From assembly GCA_021324685.1 (NCBI GenBank), contig JAJPIQ010000073.1:1-63013 (forward strand): a stretch of 63,013 bases of DNA, written 5' to 3'. The notes under the pieces are model-generated. The model made no database searches and had not been told where the DNA came from. It saw only the letters and a program-made list of their open reading frames with translations. Both the position numbers and the translations under genes were made by a program. Source of the stretch: Bacteroidota bacterium. GTDB taxonomy: Bacteria > Bacteroidota > Ignavibacteria > Palsa-1295. Of the stretch, positions 1 through 9,900 are shown one piece after another. Positions within the stretch are counted from its first letter, which is position 1. Every line of letters starts with the position of its first letter.

Positions 1-204
1 ATCGAAATGACGAGTTACGTCCATGCGACGGCCGACGATTTTGCGAAGGTCCAGCGATCGATCGAGCAAGAACTCGGCGAACCGACCGTAATGACCGGCC
101 TGAATTTCGAATATATGGCCGGAAACACGCAGACGATTTACGGCGTATTCGAGAATGGGGAGGTCCGGATCACGGTACTTCCGCAACTCGGTGAAAAATT
201 TTGA
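1..204 (+). CDS. C-terminal part of an unknown protein (cut by window edge)
   Basis: The reading frame is open to the left edge, so the ATG at position 7 need not be the start. The visible 65 residues mix charged and beta-prone stretches and end in LGEKF. I recognise no family. It lies upstream of msrA and is separated from it only by a tandem-repeat spacer, so the two may be co-transcribed. It could be a complete small protein starting at position 7 or the tail of a larger one. Confidence 0.45.
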   Translation: MEMTSYVHATADDFAKVQRSIEQELGEPTVMTGLNFEYMAGNTQTIYGVFENGEVRITVLPQLGEKF

Positions 205-278
205 AGATTTGAAGAAAAATTTAAAGATTTGAAGAGAAGTTTAAAGATTTGAAGAGAAGTTTAAAGATTTGAAGAGAG
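201..278 (+). repeat. 20-bp tandem repeat in the msrA leader
   Basis: Three full 20-bp units (211-230, 231-250, 251-270), each close to GAAGAGAAGTTTAAAGATTT, are flanked by partial units. The last partial unit, GAAGAGAG, runs directly into the msrA ATG at 279. Every unit carries a purine-rich GAAGAGAAG that could act as a ribosome-binding site, so copy number could change leader length and possibly translation. Unit size resembles other leader repeats in this window. Confidence 0.85.
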
Positions 279-749
279 ATGGAAAAAGCAACATTTGCAG
301 CGGGATGTTTTTGGGGGGTCGAAGCAGAATTCCGGAAGATCAGGGGAGTAACATCGACCGCCGTCGGATATGAAGGAGGACATACGACCAACCCCTCCTA
401 TCAGGACGTCTGCACGGATAAGACGGGCCATGCGGAAGTCGTGCTGGTTGAGTACGATCCGGAGCAAGTGACCTACGAAGAACTTTTAAATGTCTTTTGG
501 GAAAATCACGACCCGACCCAGGTGAACCGTCAGGGACCGGACGTGGGAACGCAGTACCGGAGTGCGATTTTCTTCCACACGGAGGAGCAGAAACGCGTTG
601 CCGAAGCGTCGAAGAGCGACCGGTCGTCCTCGGGCCGGTATCGCCGCCCGATCGCGACCGAGATACTTCCCGCCCAGCCGTTCTGGCGGGCGGAGGAATA
701 CCATCAGCAGTACCTCGAAAAACGGGGCCTGGCGAGCTGCCATATCTGA
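279..749 (+). CDS. msrA: peptide methionine-S-oxide reductase MsrA
   Basis: Reduces the S-epimer of methionine sulfoxide in proteins back to methionine, a cytoplasmic repair function. The GCFWG active-site motif with the nucleophilic Cys is near residues 9-13. The family's GYEGG, GHAE, NxHDPTQ and GTQYRSAIF blocks follow in order, and the protein ends in the usual [11 protein letters not shown]. Its length of 156 aa is that of a single-domain MsrA with no MsrB fusion. The helix between [10 protein letters not shown] and SGRYRRPI has an unusual sequence but the normal length, so I see no frameshift. The start is the first ATG after a purine-rich tandem repeat. Confidence 0.95.
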   Translation: MEKATFAAGCFWGVEAEFRKIRGVTSTAVGYEGGHTTNPSYQDVCTDKTGHAEVVLVEYDPEQVTYEELLNVFWENHDPTQVNRQGPDVGTQYRSAIFFHTEEQKRVAEASKSDRSSSGRYRRPIATEILPAQPFWRAEEYHQQYLEKRGLASCHI

Positions 750-785
750 CGGGGTCGGGAAGTTCCGAACGAAGGATTCGGAGCT

Positions 786-1175
786 CTAATAGCCGAGTTT
801 CCAGCCGCCTTCTTCGAGATCGGTGTGGGCCAGGAGGGAGTCCTGTTCTTCCGGATTTCGTCCCCTGACTTTCAGGTCGTAGAGGACCGTTGCCGTACCG
901 TTCGATCTTTTTACCGAAAGCACTGTGATCTCCGGCCGATTTCCTTTCCACTCCCTGAGCAAGGAGTGTGCGGCGGCGGGGAGGGCTTCGTAAACTTCCC
1001 GCTTTTCGCGAGCTAAGGTTTCCAGGTAACCGACCGAGTCCTGCTGGCTTAGCGCGGTGTAACTATTGACAATAGTATGGGCCGGGCTGTCATCATCTTT
1101 CGGACCGACGCAGGAGGAAAGACTGAGCGACGTAGTAAGAGCGAAGAAGAAGAAGATAACGAATGACTTCCACAT
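786..1175 (-). CDS. small lipoprotein, NTF2/DUF4878-like
   Basis: A 129-aa protein with a hydrophobic leader ending in a lipobox-like LSSC around residues 18-21, so probably a lipoprotein. The mature part alternates helix and strand: a helix with YTALSQQDSVGYLETL, then WKGNRPEITVLSVKRSNGTATVLYDL. That layout resembles small DUF4878/NTF2-like lipoproteins of Bacteroidota. It is a clear paralogue of the next gene upstream (1349-1735): both share a YxALxxxDSVGxxxxL helix, a WKG block, an ATVLYxLxVxG strand and a C-terminal GxWKxGY. No catalytic residues are evident and no function can be assigned. Confidence 0.75.
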   Translation of the reverse strand: MWKSFVIFFFFALTTSLSLSSCVGPKDDDSPAHTIVNSYTALSQQDSVGYLETLAREKREVYEALPAAAHSLLREWKGNRPEITVLSVKRSNGTATVLYDLKVRGRNPEEQDSLLAHTDLEEGGWKLGY

Positions 1176-1247
1176 AGTACATACAAACTGACTATGCAGC
1201 CCTTTCGCAAAACCCGTGCTTACGCTTTTTAGCGTTGCAACGACCCC

Positions 1248-1282
1248 GATTTAGAGTTGATCGAACCTGATCTAGAGTTGAT
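1248..1282. repeat. 21-bp-spaced direct repeat upstream of the lipoprotein
   Basis: Two copies of GATYTAGAGTTGAT (1248-1261 and 1269-1282) are spaced 21 bp apart in the gap between the two lipoprotein paralogues, 70-110 bases upstream of the minus-strand start at 1175. It could be a tandem operator or a slippage product. No regulator is identifiable. Confidence 0.5.
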
Positions 1283-1348
1283 TGTACTTGTTTATAATCA
1301 AAACATTAGCGCTGCTTCATGACAGCTTCGGTTCATGGCAGCAGCGGC

Positions 1349-1735
1349 TTAATAGCCATGCTTCCATTCGCCGTCCTGAAGATAGAGTCGGGCGAGGATA
1401 GAGTCGCGGGAACGGGGATGGGAACCGGTAACGGTCAGATTATAGAGGACGGTGGCCGTGGAGTCGTTTTGAGTGACGTTCAGGATCTTTACCTGGGCAT
1501 GATCGCCTTTCCAGTTGTTCAGGATCGCAGTGACTTTTTCGGGGTTCATTGCATACACATCGTACTTATCCTCGGAAAGCGACTGCATAAAGCCGACAGA
1601 GTCATGCGCTTCGAGCGCCTGGTATGTTGCCACGACAGCAGCGGCCGGACCCGAAGGCGCCTCGGACTTACTGCAGGAGACGATCAACACAGCGAGAAAG
1701 AGAATAATCGATTTGAAGGAAACGTTGTTGGTCAT
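1349..1735 (-). CDS. small lipoprotein, paralogue of the 786-1175 gene
   Basis: A 128-aa protein if it starts at the internal ATG at 1735, chosen because it puts a typical lipoprotein signal (Lys, a hydrophobic run, lipobox IVSC) at the N terminus. The upstream in-frame ATG at 1762 would add nine uncharacteristic residues. The mature domain shares the YQALEAHDSVGFMQSL, NWKGDHAQVKIL and STATVLYNLTVTG blocks with its neighbour and ends in DGEWKHGY. The pair is a tandem duplication on the minus strand. The likely location is the periplasmic side of the envelope; the function is unknown. Confidence 0.75.
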   Translation of the reverse strand: MTNNVSFKSIILFLAVLIVSCSKSEAPSGPAAAVVATYQALEAHDSVGFMQSLSEDKYDVYAMNPEKVTAILNNWKGDHAQVKILNVTQNDSTATVLYNLTVTGSHPRSRDSILARLYLQDGEWKHGY

Positions 1736-1812
1736 GGAATTGAACATGTACAAAGATAACATATTGGGCCGACGCTTTCCTATTTTCGAAATAGAGGAAT
1801 AAATCCCCGTCC

Positions 1813-2301
1813 ATGTACGAAATTACCCTTCGAGGGCCCCGACCGGGCGATATCGGCTGGATCATTTATCGCCATGGTGTGATTTATTCGGAAGAATACG
1901 GCTGGAATGAACAGTTCGAAGCCTTAGTTGCCCAGGCTGCGGCGACGTTCCTAAAACGGAACGATCCAACGCGAGAACGGGCATGGATTGCCGACCTGAA
2001 TGGAAAATTTGCAGGATCGGTATTCGTTGTGGAGGACCATGAACGATCCAATACGGCAAGATTACGCTTGCTCCTTGTGGAACCCGAGGCTCGCGGCCAT
2101 GGCATTGGCCGGCTGCTGGTTGAAACCGGTATCGACTTTGCAAAAAAAGCGGGCTATGACACCATGGTCCTATGGACCAACGATGTTCTTCGAGCGGCGA
2201 GAAAGCTGTATGAATCGCTCGGATTTGTTTTAGTCGAAGAAGAGCCTATTCATTGGTTCGGCCCGCAAACGATCGCGCAGACCTGGAAAAAAGTTTTATA
2301 A
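1813..2301 (+). CDS. GNAT family N-acetyltransferase
   Basis: A 162-aa single GNAT domain. The acetyl-CoA-binding motif A is clear: a strand RLRLLLVEP followed by EARGHGIGRLLVE (Q/RxxGxG/A). Motif B follows, with ARKLYESLGFVLVEEE near the C terminus. The N-terminal GWIIYRHGVIYSEEYGW is seen in GNATs often fused to or associated with MarR regulators; no MarR domain is present here. The substrate is unknown. The gene is divergent from the lipoprotein pair and precedes mscL by about 35 bases. Confidence 0.85.
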   Translation: MYEITLRGPRPGDIGWIIYRHGVIYSEEYGWNEQFEALVAQAAATFLKRNDPTRERAWIADLNGKFAGSVFVVEDHERSNTARLRLLLVEPEARGHGIGRLLVETGIDFAKKAGYDTMVLWTNDVLRAARKLYESLGFVLVEEEPIHWFGPQTIAQTWKKVL

Positions 2302-2335
2302 TCAACCTTCCGCCCTTTCAATCTACCACACGTCC

Positions 2336-2743
2336 ATGTTTCAGGAATTCAAAAGTTTTCTTACGAAGAGCAACGCGATGGCCCTTGCCATTGGTGTTAT
2401 TATCGGTGCCGCGACGAGCAAGCTCGTGACGGGAATTGTGACCGACCTGCTGATGCCGGTCGTCAGCCTGTTCCTTCCCGCGGGAGATTGGCGTGAAAAA
2501 GAGTTCGTGCTGAAAAGCTCCCTGGACGTCGCGGGAAAGGTCACCGTCACATCGATCAAATACGGCGATCTTGCCGGGACGCTGCTCGATTTTCTCATTA
2601 TCTCGGTAGTCGTGTTCGCGATTACGAAAGCATTATTGCCGAAGCCCGAACCGGTCCCTGCGACGAAGGACTGTCCCGAATGCCTGGAAAAAATTCCTGC
2701 GGCTGCAAGGAAATGCAAGGCGTGCGGGTCGGCTGTAGCTTAA
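2336..2743 (+). CDS. mscL: large-conductance mechanosensitive channel MscL with zinc-ribbon tail
   Basis: A homopentameric inner-membrane tension valve that releases solutes on hypo-osmotic shock. The N-terminal amphipathic helix MFQEFKSFLTKSNAMALAIG and the pore helix VIIGAATSKLVTGIVTDLLMP match the family. TM2 follows at about residues 80-101. After a proline-rich linker the protein carries CPECLEKIP...CKAC (Cys113, 116, 127, 130), a zinc-ribbon-like motif in the cytoplasmic tail that E. coli MscL lacks. Similar tails occur in some other MscL proteins. The tail might bind metal or gate access to the pore; that is inference. Confidence 0.95.
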   Translation: MFQEFKSFLTKSNAMALAIGVIIGAATSKLVTGIVTDLLMPVVSLFLPAGDWREKEFVLKSSLDVAGKVTVTSIKYGDLAGTLLDFLIISVVVFAITKALLPKPEPVPATKDCPECLEKIPAAARKCKACGSAVA

Positions 2744-2812
2744 AATTCGTTTTCGGAGCATTTCCCCCCTTGGTTCTGTTCTCGCGGCCTAACGTTAAAG
2801 AAAGCATAGATT

Positions 2813-4624
2813 TTGTCGCACGTGGGCCTCGAAAACATCCGAAATTTTTGCATTATCGCGCATATCGACCATGGGAAATCGACCCTGGCCGATAAGCTGC
2901 TGCTGGAAACGCATACCATCGAAGCGCGCGAGATGACGAATAACCAGATGCTCGACGATATGGCGCTCGAGCAGGAACGGGGCATTACGATCAAGCTCCA
3001 TGCGATCCAGATGAGATATACCCCTGCAAGCGGTGGGGAGTATATCTATAATCTCATCGATACTCCCGGTCACGTCGATTTCACCTATGAAGTCAGCCGA
3101 AGTCTTGCCGCCTGCGAAGGGGCGCTGCTCGTGGTCGATGCCACGCAAGGGGTCGAAGCGCAAACGATCGCAAATCTTTTTCTTGCGATCGATGCCGGCC
3201 TCGAAATCATTCCCGTCCTGAACAAGGTCGATCTTCAGTCGGCAATGATCGAGGAAGTGAGCCACCAGATCATGGAGCTTATCGGCTGCAAAAAAGAAGA
3301 TATCATCCTGGCAAGCGCCAAAGCCGGGATCGGCATCGTGGACGTTCTGGAAGCGGTACGGCTCCGCGTTCCGCCGCCGAAAGGGGATGTGGAGGCGCCG
3401 CTCCGCTGCCTCATATTCGATTCGGTATTCGATTCGTATCGCGGGTCCATCGTCTATATGCGGGTCATGGATGGGACGATCAAAGAGGGCGACGAAATCC
3501 TTTTCATGGCGACGAAGCAGAAGTATCGCGTGGAAGAACTCGGGACGCTCAAAATGCGTCGCGAGAAAAAAACACAGCTTTCGGCCGGGGATGTCGGCTA
3601 TCTGATCGCCGGTGTCAAGGACGTGAAGGACACGCGTGTCGGCGATACCGTGACCCATTTTCGAGGCGGAGTCCAGGAGCCCATTTCAGGATTCAAGGTC
3701 GCAAAGCCGATGGTCTTCGCCGGGCTCTATCCGCAATCGGCGGAAGACTTTGCGATGCTCCGGGATTCGCTCGACAAGCTTTCACTGAACGATTCCTCGC
3801 TCGTGTACGAGCCGGAAAGTTCTATCGCGCTCGGCTTCGGGTTCCGGTGCGGCTTCCTCGGGCTGCTCCACATGGAGATCATCCAGGAACGGCTCGACCG
3901 GGAATTCGACCAGAATATCGTTACCACGGTCCCGAACGTGGAATATCGAGTGACGACGACGAGGCAGGAAGAGGTGATCGTCGATAACCCCTCCTCGATG
4001 CCGGAACCCGGTAAGATCGAGTGGGTCGAGGAGCCCTATATCAAAGCGCAAATTATCGTTCCGAGCGAATATGTCGGCGCGATCATGAAGCTCTCGAACG
4101 AGCGGCGGGGGATCTATAAAACAACGACGTACATCGATCCCACACGCGCCGACATTCATTATGAGTTCCCGCTCTCGGAGATTATTTTCGATTTTTACGA
4201 TAAGCTGAAGTCGATCTCTCGCGGGTATGCTTCGCTCGATTACGAATTTTTGGAATATCGGCAGAGCGATCTCGTCAAGCTCGATATATTGCTCAACGGC
4301 GATCCGGTCGATGCGTTTTCGACCATTGTCCACCGCGACAAGGCCTACGAATACGGAAAAAAATTATGCTCGAAACTTCGCGAGCTCATTCCACGTCAAA
4401 TGTTCGAAGTTGCCATCCAGGCAGCCATCGGAGCGAAAATTATTGCACGGGAAACGGTGAGTGCGCTCCGCAAAGATGTGACCGCCAAATGCTATGGCGG
4501 CGATATTTCCCGGAAACGGAAGCTCCTTGAAAAACAAAAAGAAGGCAAAAAACGGATGAAGCAGGTTGGGCGCATCGAAGTGCCACAAGAAGCGTTCTTG
4601 GCCGTATTGCAAATATCAGAATAA
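2813..4624 (+). CDS. lepA: elongation factor 4 (LepA), non-ATG start
   Basis: Ribosome-associated translational GTPase that remodels stalled or back-translocated ribosomes. The G1 motif AHIDHGKST, a G2 region around ERGITIK, DTPGH (G3) and NKVDL (G4) are all present. The LepA-specific C-terminal domain ends in [22 protein letters not shown], as usual. Length is about 600 aa. No in-frame ATG lies near the N terminus. The frame opens after a TAG at 2807-2809, leaving TTG at 2813 or GTG at 2822; I use TTG but the choice is open. It is followed immediately by lepB and hemW, a common lepA-lepB-hemW arrangement. Confidence 0.95.
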   Translation: MSHVGLENIRNFCIIAHIDHGKSTLADKLLLETHTIEAREMTNNQMLDDMALEQERGITIKLHAIQMRYTPASGGEYIYNLIDTPGHVDFTYEVSRSLAACEGALLVVDATQGVEAQTIANLFLAIDAGLEIIPVLNKVDLQSAMIEEVSHQIMELIGCKKEDIILASAKAGIGIVDVLEAVRLRVPPPKGDVEAPLRCLIFDSVFDSYRGSIVYMRVMDGTIKEGDEILFMATKQKYRVEELGTLKMRREKKTQLSAGDVGYLIAGVKDVKDTRVGDTVTHFRGGVQEPISGFKVAKPMVFAGLYPQSAEDFAMLRDSLDKLSLNDSSLVYEPESSIALGFGFRCGFLGLLHMEIIQERLDREFDQNIVTTVPNVEYRVTTTRQEEVIVDNPSSMPEPGKIEWVEEPYIKAQIIVPSEYVGAIMKLSNERRGIYKTTTYIDPTRADIHYEFPLSEIIFDFYDKLKSISRGYASLDYEFLEYRQSDLVKLDILLNGDPVDAFSTIVHRDKAYEYGKKLCSKLRELIPRQMFEVAIQAAIGAKIIARETVSALRKDVTAKCYGGDISRKRKLLEKQKEGKKRMKQVGRIEVPQEAFLAVLQISE

Positions 4625-4630
4625 TACCCC

Positions 4631-5716
4631 ATGGCTGAAAAAACACCTCCTGGCACGCCATCGCCAATGGAACGGAGCACGTCTTCGGGAACGGCATCGT
4701 CCCCGGGCGACTCGAAACGACCGCGTACCTATGCTGAAATTCGGGCTGCCCGAGAGGGCAAGCGCCCCCAGTCCGGGCGCGTTGAAAATCCGAAGTGGTA
4801 CCAGGCGATGTTGGGTGGGATCGTGTATTTGTTCAGGCCCCGGGCCGACAAGAAAAAAGACGGCTGGCTTCGTTCCCTCATCATTGCGGGACTGATCGCC
4901 TTTATTATCCGAACGTTCTTTTTCGAGGCCTTCCGGATCCCGACCGGCTCGATGAAGAATACGCTCCTGGTCGGGGATTACTTATTCGTCAATAAGATCG
5001 GATATTTTATCGAGACTCCAAAATATATTCCGTTCACGACGATCGAAATTCCGCACCTGCACTTAAAAACATGGAGCGTGAACCGCGGGGACGTCGTCGT
5101 CTTCGAATATCCCGGCGATCGCGACGTGGTCAAGCCGATGGAACTAAAAGTAAATTATATCAAGCGGTGTATCGGCTTACCGGGCGATGTGATCGAGATA
5201 AAGAATAAGCAGGTCTATGTCAATGGGAAGATCTTTACCAATCCGCCCGAGTCCATTTTAGAGCCGGATACCGAACCGGTCGGGACCGTTGACCCGCGTA
5301 TTTTCCCTCATGGAGCGCAATGGAATAAAGATAACTTTGGGCCAATCCGAATTCCAAAGGAAGGCGATGTTATTCCTATTAACAAAGATAATATCGATGC
5401 CTGGCAGATCTTTATCGAGCGGGAAGGGCATACCGTCGAAATGGGTATGAACGATCAGGTGCTGATCGATGGAAAGCCCGCGACACAATATAAGGTCCAG
5501 CGCGATTATCTCTGGATGATGGGTGATAATCGAGACGATTCGGAAGATTCCAGGTTCTGGGGCTTCGCGCCCATGGACAACGTGATTGGCAGCGGGTTTA
5601 TTATCTATTGGTCCTGGTATAATCCGCCTTCGTCCGGCCAGGGAGATGGCTACGATCCGGATGAGGTCCAGCAGTTCCATATTCGCTGGAACCGTATCGG
5701 CAGGCTTATTCACTAA
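4631..5716 (+). CDS. lepB: signal peptidase I (LepB)
   Basis: Inner-membrane serine protease that removes signal peptides from Sec/Tat-exported proteins. The catalytic serine lies in PTGSM (Ser107) after a single membrane span (about residues 81-97), and the general-base lysine in NYIKRCIGLPGD (Lys178). Box E, MMGDNRDDSEDSRFWG, follows. At 361 aa it is longer than minimal enzymes. The extra length is a Ser/Pro/Arg-rich cytoplasmic N-terminal extension of about 75 residues and an insertion between boxes D and E, as often in Bacteroidota. It begins 6 bases after the lepA stop, so it is probably co-translated. Confidence 0.95.
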   Translation: MAEKTPPGTPSPMERSTSSGTASSPGDSKRPRTYAEIRAAREGKRPQSGRVENPKWYQAMLGGIVYLFRPRADKKKDGWLRSLIIAGLIAFIIRTFFFEAFRIPTGSMKNTLLVGDYLFVNKIGYFIETPKYIPFTTIEIPHLHLKTWSVNRGDVVVFEYPGDRDVVKPMELKVNYIKRCIGLPGDVIEIKNKQVYVNGKIFTNPPESILEPDTEPVGTVDPRIFPHGAQWNKDNFGPIRIPKEGDVIPINKDNIDAWQIFIEREGHTVEMGMNDQVLIDGKPATQYKVQRDYLWMMGDNRDDSEDSRFWGFAPMDNVIGSGFIIYWSWYNPPSSGQGDGYDPDEVQQFHIRWNRIGRLIH

Positions 5717-5736
5717 GGGCGATCGAAGCTCGTACG

Positions 5737-6933
5737 ATGAATCGCAGTTCGGATTTAAGCGCGTATCTCCACATTCCGTTCTGTGAGCGAAAGTGTATCT
5801 ACTGCGATTTTTATTCGATTGAAAATCTTTCGCTCCGGTCCGAGTTCGTCGATGTATTGCTCCGCGAGATCGATTTAAAACTCGAAGCGAACCCGGAACT
5901 CCAAAATCGGGAACTGCGAACGATCTTTTTTGGCGGTGGTACGCCTTCCTTGCTCGCCCCCAATGAATTAGACCGCATTATCCGAAGGCTCGAAACGCAT
6001 TTTCGGATTGCTTCCCACTGCGAGTTCACGCTCGAGTGCAATCCCGGAACGGTCTCGCTGGAGAAGCTTACGGCGTATAAATCGCTGGGCGTGAACCGGT
6101 TGAGCTTTGGGGTACAGTCCTTCGTTGCCGAGGAGCTCGAGTTTTTGGGAAGGATCCACGACGCAGATGAGGCCCGGCAGGCGATCGATCTTGCAAAGCG
6201 AGCGGGATTCGATTCGATCAGTCTCGATCTTATTTTCGGGCTGCCGTCTCAAACCGAGTCGAGCTTGCTTTTCTCCCTCGAACAGGCCATCGCACTGGAA
6301 ACCGATCACATCAGTGCCTATAATCTTATCGTCGAGCGCGGCACCCCGCTCTTTCGTCTTGTTCAACTCGGCAAAGTGATCGAACTCGATAACGATCGCG
6401 CGGCCGGCTATTATGCTACGGTCCAGGAGACATTGCAGGCAGCGGGATTTATCCAATATGAAATATCGAATTATGCAACCGCCGAACAGAAACGCGCGAA
6501 GCATAATCTCGTGTATTGGGATGGATTCAAAGAGTATGTATCGTTCGGGCCTTCGGCGCATGAATTCATCGGCGGGGTCCGCTCTTGGAACGTTTCTTCT
6601 TTGGAAGAATACGGGAAGTATCTACGGAATGGAACTCTTCCGATCATTAATTCGGAGCGATTGTCGCTCGAAGAACGCCGAACCGAAGTACTGTACGTAC
6701 AACTTCGCTCGACCGGCGTTCGACGAACGGAATTTATGAACGTGTTTGCTGAGGACCTGCTGTTACATCCGGCGGTGAACGACTTTATCGATGATGGACT
6801 GATGATCGTCAACGGCGACGTTCTGAGCTTAACGCCTGCGGGGTACCGCTATTGCGACGGTATCGTCACGCGCTTAATGGAGTCGGGGGACCGGGTGCCA
6901 AAACAATTCGAGATCGCCAGTATTATCTCCTGA
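5737..6933 (+). CDS. hemW: radical SAM heme chaperone HemW
   Basis: Homologue of oxygen-independent coproporphyrinogen oxidase that in HemW-type proteins delivers heme to membrane enzymes. The [4Fe-4S]/SAM motif CxxxCxxC is at Cys16, Cys20 and Cys23 (PFCERKCIYC). HIPFC, the FFGGGTPSLL glycine motif and LTLECNPGT-like block follow. It has the four-residue spacing up to Cys23 but no extra Cys as in HemN (CxxxCxxCxC), which favours HemW over a true oxidase. Length (398 aa) fits. It lies about 20 bases downstream of lepB. Confidence 0.92.
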   Translation: MNRSSDLSAYLHIPFCERKCIYCDFYSIENLSLRSEFVDVLLREIDLKLEANPELQNRELRTIFFGGGTPSLLAPNELDRIIRRLETHFRIASHCEFTLECNPGTVSLEKLTAYKSLGVNRLSFGVQSFVAEELEFLGRIHDADEARQAIDLAKRAGFDSISLDLIFGLPSQTESSLLFSLEQAIALETDHISAYNLIVERGTPLFRLVQLGKVIELDNDRAAGYYATVQETLQAAGFIQYEISNYATAEQKRAKHNLVYWDGFKEYVSFGPSAHEFIGGVRSWNVSSLEEYGKYLRNGTLPIINSERLSLEERRTEVLYVQLRSTGVRRTEFMNVFAEDLLLHPAVNDFIDDGLMIVNGDVLSLTPAGYRYCDGIVTRLMESGDRVPKQFEIASIIS

Positions 6934-6940
6934 ATGATCT

Positions 6941-9900
6941 ATGCGTCCTGAATACAAACGCGTTCATTATATTTTAGGGGCCGTGGCATTTGTGGGTGCG
7001 TTTATCACCTACGTGTCGACGATGCAGCCGACGATCCCTTTTTGGGATTGTGGCGAATTTGCCGCCGCCGCGAGTGCGCTTCAAATCCCTCATCCTCCGG
7101 GAGCGCCATTATGGACGATCGTGGGAAGGATAGCCATGCTGCTGCCGACGTTTTCGGACCCCGCGGCACGGTACAACATATTCTCCGTTATTTCGTCTGC
7201 GCTCTCGATCCTTCTGTTGTATCTCACGCTCGTGCGACTGATCCGGATCTGGCGTGGACTCCCTCGATCGACAGCCGACGCGATTATTTTATTTGGCGGA
7301 GCTATGATTGGCGCGTTCGCTTATTGTTGGACCGATAGCTTCTGGTTCAATGCGCTCGAATGCGAAGTATATGCATTCGGCTCGCTGTTTATTTCATTGG
7401 TGCCCTGGCTGCTGCTCGTCTGGTACGAACATGCCGACGAACCTGGGAACGAACGCTATTTGCTCGTGATCGCGTATGTGATCGGTCTTTCCCTGGGCGT
7501 TCACCAGCTTGCCTTGCTCACGATGTTCCCGGCATTTATGATCGTCTATATGCGCCGCTGGAAGAGCATAACCGAAGGCGAGTGGACGGCCAGTATTTTT
7601 GTTTCGATTCTCGCGATCGGAGTGGTGGCCCTTATAGTCCTGAACAGCCCGTCATCTATCCAGATCTATGAATGGGTCCTCGCCGGAGCGGGAGCGATTT
7701 ATTACTGCTATCGGGCCTTCCAAAAACAGCGAGGTTGGCAAACGATGGTGTTGAGCTCGGTGATCGCATTCGCCGTAACGTTCGTCGTGATCCTTTCGAA
7801 GCTGGTCGAATGGGCCGGGGAGAGCAAAGGAATTATTTCAGTCGTGGCGCTGGCGGCGATCGTCGGATCCCTCGTCTATGCTCACCGGACAAAAAAGCCG
7901 GCGGTCGCACTGAGCGGATGGATGCTCTTGCTGATCTTCTTAGGGTACACGACCTATCTCTTCGTCATGGTGCGCGCGGCGCAAAACCCGCCCATGAACG
8001 AGAACGCGCCTTCCACCTTTGCAAAGCTCGCCGGATATATCAACCGGGATCAATATGGTTCCATGAGCCTGTCCGACGAATTTGCGCACCGTCGCCTGCC
8101 GCAGCAGAAGGACGATCATCCCAATACCTGGGGCGATGCGGCGGCGTCCGACGGTGGGCCGCCCTATACGAGCGATTTTAATTTCTTTTGGCGATATCAG
8201 ACCAACACGATGTTTCACCGATATCTCGGATGGAATTTTATCGGGCGTACGGACGACTACAAAGGGGCGGGAGTCGATTTTTCGAAGACGTGGGGCCTGC
8301 CATTCCTGATCGGCCTTTTCGGAATTTATTGGCAGTTCCGAAAAGATCCGAAACGAGGGCTTGTTCTGCTGGGAACATTTATTATCATGGGGTACCTGGT
8401 CGACTGGTACCAGAACCAGCAGGACCCCCAACCGCGCGAACGCGATTATTTTTATGTCGGGGCATTCTATATCTATGCGATGTGGATCGGCATCGGAGCG
8501 GTCGGTATCATGGAGCTCGTAAAGCAGCAATACGCTTCCTGGAGTGAATCCAAAATCGCAAAGATCGTCGCGGGAACGTGCGCGTTGTTGTTCATGGCTG
8601 GGCCGCTGAACCAGTGCCTGGGCCTTGCGGGAATGATCGAAGGACAGCCGTTCTCTAAATCGGCAAAATGGGCCGAGTATTCGCGTAAACACAATTGGAT
8701 CCCCTGGGAATACGCCTATAATATCCTGCAAAGCTGCGAGCCCAATGCGATCCTTTTTACCTATGGCGATAACGATACGTTCCCACTCTGGTGTTTGCAG
8801 GACGCTTATCATATTCGCCGGGACGTCCGCATCGTTCAACTGCAACTGGTCACAATGATGTGGAATGTCCGGCAGCTAAAAACAGATAACGACTGGGGCG
8901 CGAAGGCCATTACACTGACGACGTTTACCGACGATCTCCTGAAGTTGCCGGACGACTCCGTTTATAAGCGATTGAACTGGACGCCGGAACCCGTTACGAT
9001 CCCGATCTCGGCCGAAACCGCTCGTTGGATGACCGGGGACAGTGCTGCAACGGCCACCAATTTTGTATGGACTCCGAAATTCGTCCTGCCAAGCGATCAG
9101 GTCGTGCTCGATATTATTAAGAATAATCTGACGACTCGGCCGATCTGCTATTCCATAACCGTTCCCGAAGATTCGCGTGCCGGACTGAATAAATTTCTTT
9201 CGTATGAGGGCATGACGGCGCGTGTCATGCCGTTCGAGCAGCCGCCGGACCAGACCGGGATCGGCGGCAGTATTCAACCCGTTCGATTTGCCGAGGCGGT
9301 ATTTCACGATCCGAAAACTCCGCATTCCGAACCGGACCGCGGTATGATACTTCATACCTATTCCGATCCCGAATCGCATTTCAGCGGAATGGACGAAGAA
9401 TATTCGATGGGGTATCGAAAGCAGTTTATTCGACTGGCAAACTGGTACCTGGAACATCGCGACCTCGCAAATGCAAGGCGCGCGCTCGACACGATGGAAG
9501 CCAGAATTCCCCTTGCCCGCGTCCCGTTCGATTATTCGTTCGCTTCTTTTACCGCCGACATTGCGGACAAATGCGGCGACTGGACCGTCATGCAGCGGTA
9601 CGCCGCGCGTGGTGCCGAAGGCTTAAAGGAACAGCTTGCAAATCCCGATTCCCGCGAAAGCCAGAGTGGCTTCCAGGCGAGCTACGAACTGGGAAATCTT
9701 GAAATGCGCGCCGGAGCGTTCGACTCCGCACGTCGGGACTTCGAGGTCCTGAACGAGCAATCGAAACCGGAAGAGCAGGCATTTCTTCACCTGAAGCTCG
9801 AGGAATGCGAAGCAAGGAAACTCGAGTCCGAAAAGCAGTACGACTCTGCCTATCGCTTATTTTCAGAATTGCTCGCCGCCTACGGTCCCTCGCCAAACCG

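Noticed and set aside
595-650. Possible frameshift in msrA
   Set aside because: The unusual Ser/Arg stretch keeps normal length and the frame resumes family sequence on both sides, so no shift is needed.
340-951. 203-aa minus-strand frame across msrA
   Set aside because: Arg/Pro/Ser-rich low-complexity translation antisense to a clear MsrA; a composition shadow.
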